A DNA stretch of 64,000 nt from Oscheius dolichura (taxonomy: Eukaryota > Nematoda > Chromadorea > Rhabditida > Rhabditidae): positions 3,906,001 to 3,970,000 of the forward strand of contig OW051493.1 in NCBI GenBank assembly GCA_932521035.1, read 5' to 3'. Both the position numbers and the translations under genes were made by a program. The first letter of the stretch is position 1, and each line of letters opens with the position of its first letter. Shown piece after piece: positions 61,954-64,000 of the stretch. The notes under the pieces are model-generated. The model ran no database searches. It was not told the origin of the DNA and saw only the letters and a list, made by a program, of their open reading frames with translations.

Positions 61954-64000
61954 TTAGTAGCGGAAATATTTTTCTCTGGGAGCCATTCGATGCTCTCCTC
62001 GGAGGGTGTAGGCACTGGGATCATTGGGGTACGAGACATAGGGCTGGGCGGGGGGTCGAGCACTCGCTGCGGACTCTTCCACCTGCTGAGAGGCCGGCTT
62101 CGATCCAACCTAGAATATCAGTCATAGAAGAACTAGAAGACTCTTGTCCTACCCTGCTGTTCCACTCCTTATAGGTGGTCTCTCCCATTCCCTCGGGAAC
62201 CGATTCGTCTGCCGGGGGAGTCTGTCCTCCAGGCTTGGTGGAGGCCGTCGTCGCCTGGGAATATTGTCGTCCGTTATAGCCAACATTCTCGAAACCCGCC
62301 GGCTTCTTGGGTCCGATTGTTCCGTAGTATCCTCCGGCCGGGTGGGGGACAGGATAATTCTAAACAATCCATTATAGAGCTCATTCTGATTGGCTGTCTT
62401 ACATATCTCTTCTTGGACTTGCACTTGCAAGCGAGGCAGATGGCGACGAGGATGCAGAGGAGGAGAAAGAGGGACACGGCCCCGATGATCAAGTACTGGC
62501 GGGCGTCGCGGAAGGCATTCGCCTCGTGGACGGGCTCAGCGGCTGAAACAGATGGTTGGATCATCTAATAAGACAGAATGTACCGATTTCGTATGATTTA
62601 ACGGTGCTGGGCTCGATGGCCAGGGTGCCGACTTGTCCACGGATGGCATTCTCCTCGATGAGACTCTTCACTTCGATTGGACGAGGCACAGCCCCGGTGG
62701 AGACGACTTCCAGTTCGGCGATGACGGATCCCTTCTCGTAAGACATGATCTTCGAGACTCGCATGCCCTTCCATCTCTTTTCCAGGAGCTGGTCGATGGC
62801 CGGCACAACCTCTTTCGTGAAACTGTTGTAGTACTCCGTCTGGGGGTCGGCCAGGTCGGGCACGTATTCCCGGTTGAGGATACGGACACGCAGGCCGTAG
62901 CGGGCCTTGATGGGGTCCGTTGGCTCGTAGACCTGCATTGGCTCTAAAATTGAAAAATACTTCTTCATCCAGATGGGTAACGTACTCTTGGCCTTGACCA
63001 AGGGAGGAAGCTCCACCGAAGGACGGGTCTTCTTCTCGGGCACCTTCTCTGTGACCTTCTTCGTCGTTGTCGGAGCGGTGGTCTCTTCTTCCGTTGTTGT
63101 AGCCTCCGTCGTGGTGACAGCCTCCTCTTCCTGTTCTCTGTCACTAGCTTCCGAGCAAGTGTTCAGGCAGACCTAAAGCCCTTTCTTCCTCTCATTCCCC
63201 ATACTCGTGCAAACCTTTCTCTGGCTGACCAGTGGCGTCTCCGTATGTTTCCTCAATTCGCCGGTCTTCTCAAAAACTCCCGGCTCCGGAGTGTACAACA
63301 AGAAGGCACACTTCTGTAGGTTCAGGTCTTTGGCGTCTTTGCTGTTGAGTTCCCGCGAGAAGTTGGCCACCAGCCGTCCGTTCTTGAAGGCGGTCTCCAC
63401 GTCGAAGATGTCCTGCATCTCGTCGACTACCGGCTTCGAATAGCCGGACATGTATTGGTCGGTCACGGTGACGGTACCCTCGTTGACTCCCATCACGATG
63501 ACATCCGACTCGGCCATCAGTCCGTCTTTCGAGAAACCCAACGCGGTCCATTGTCCATCCTTGAGGTCAGTCCTGACCGTGAAGCGAGCCACCGTTCCAT
63601 CACTGGTCCATTCTACCTCGTACCGGCAGTCGGTGGTACAATCCTCCGGAACGGAATATCTTCCCGTGCACGTGGGCTGGTCGGTGTGGAGACCGTGCAG
63701 AGTCGATTCGGTTTTCTTTTCATCGAAGAAGTCGATGGTCAAGGCTCCTCTCTGGTTCTTTCCGTGGTATTTGAGAACATTCGGAGAGAAGAACTTGGAG
63801 GGGGCGCGGCCAGGCTCTCCCACGGTGTGTTGGTAATTCTCCGGATCGACTCCCTTGGCCCAAATCACGGTCATTGGTCCCGGCCGGATCGAGTGATCCC
63901 ATTTGTCCGAACTCCTGAGCTTTCTCCTGAAGGCCACGGTAGTAATTCCGTCCGAGTTGAAAGCAACAGCCGAGGTGAGGGAATCCACTCCTCCGAAGTA
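61954..64000 (-). CDS. DOMON-SEA single-pass membrane protein (5' end outside window)
   Basis: This is a large surface protein. The frame enters from the right edge; the ATG at 63988 is internal. The first segment (SLTSAVAFNSDGITTVAFRRKL...TVIWAKGVDPENY) is the end of a DOMON domain, a haem- or sugar-binding beta-sandwich. A second DOMON unit follows (CRYEVEWTSDGTVARFTVRT...WTALGFSKDGLMAESDVIVM). Then come a threonine/glutamate-rich linker, a SEA-like domain (YYNSFTKEVVPAIDQLLEKR... EKGSVIAELEVVSTG), a membrane segment (LIIGAVSLFLLLCILVAICL) and a tyrosine/proline-rich cytoplasmic tail. Introns of about 40-45 nt join in phase. The stop TAA is at 61954-61956. Redox activity is not implied by sequence alone. 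Confidence 0.85.

Overview
This window is nuclear DNA from a small-genome invertebrate. About 21 protein-coding loci lie on both strands, and almost all are split by very short spliceosomal introns, mostly 35-43 nt with GT-AG or occasional GC-AG ends. I spliced the genes by eye and checked reading phase across most junctions. Several things point to an ecdysozoan and probably a nematode: a four-pass Clc-like membrane protein, a reduced EGL-43/MECOM-type PRDM factor, G/C homopolymer runs of 17-18 nt, and tight same-strand gene clusters. This is an inference; no rRNA or mitochondrial marker is present to settle it.

Layout. 1-3.3 kb: two CYP4 P450 genes, tail to tail. 4.4-5.4 kb: a Rab GTPase. 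5.4-8.5 kb: no gene. 8.5-12.1 kb: an AT-rich same-strand cluster of coatomer zeta, ORC2 and a Clc-like protein, converging on CWC22 (12.2-15.6 kb). 15.6-20.5 kb: a pyrimidine-rich gene-free stretch. 20.5-22.1 kb: a three-finger C2H2 protein. 22.4-24.6 kb: an SLC17 transporter. 27.1-30.3 kb: a ClC chloride channel. 30.3-37.4 kb: a long gene desert. 37.5-44.9 kb: an AT-rich block with a CREB3-type bZIP factor, TBC1D20, ATP synthase subunit f and thymidylate kinase. 45.5-49.5 kb: a MECOM/PRDM16-type regulator. 52.8-55.1 kb: an MFS transporter. 55.2-57.0 kb: a third CYP4. 57.7-59.0 kb: a damaged or miniaturised SLC26. 59.3-61.8 kb: AT-rich MRPS22 and MPHOSPH6. 62-64 kb: a DOMON/SEA membrane protein running off the right edge.

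Two kinds of territory alternate. AT-rich blocks mostly hold basic cell-maintenance genes (secretory coat, replication, splicing, ribosome, exosome, nucleotide and ATP synthesis). GC-rich blocks hold mainly tissue-type genes (P450s, transporters, a channel, developmental regulators). GC-rich genes are preceded by long gene-free stretches whose sense strand is pyrimidine-rich, whichever way the gene points. The most unusual single sequence is a 374-bp inverted-repeat element in a TBC1D20 intron. Its GC-rich centre holds three perfect hairpins with C-GNA-G triloops inside a longer stem.
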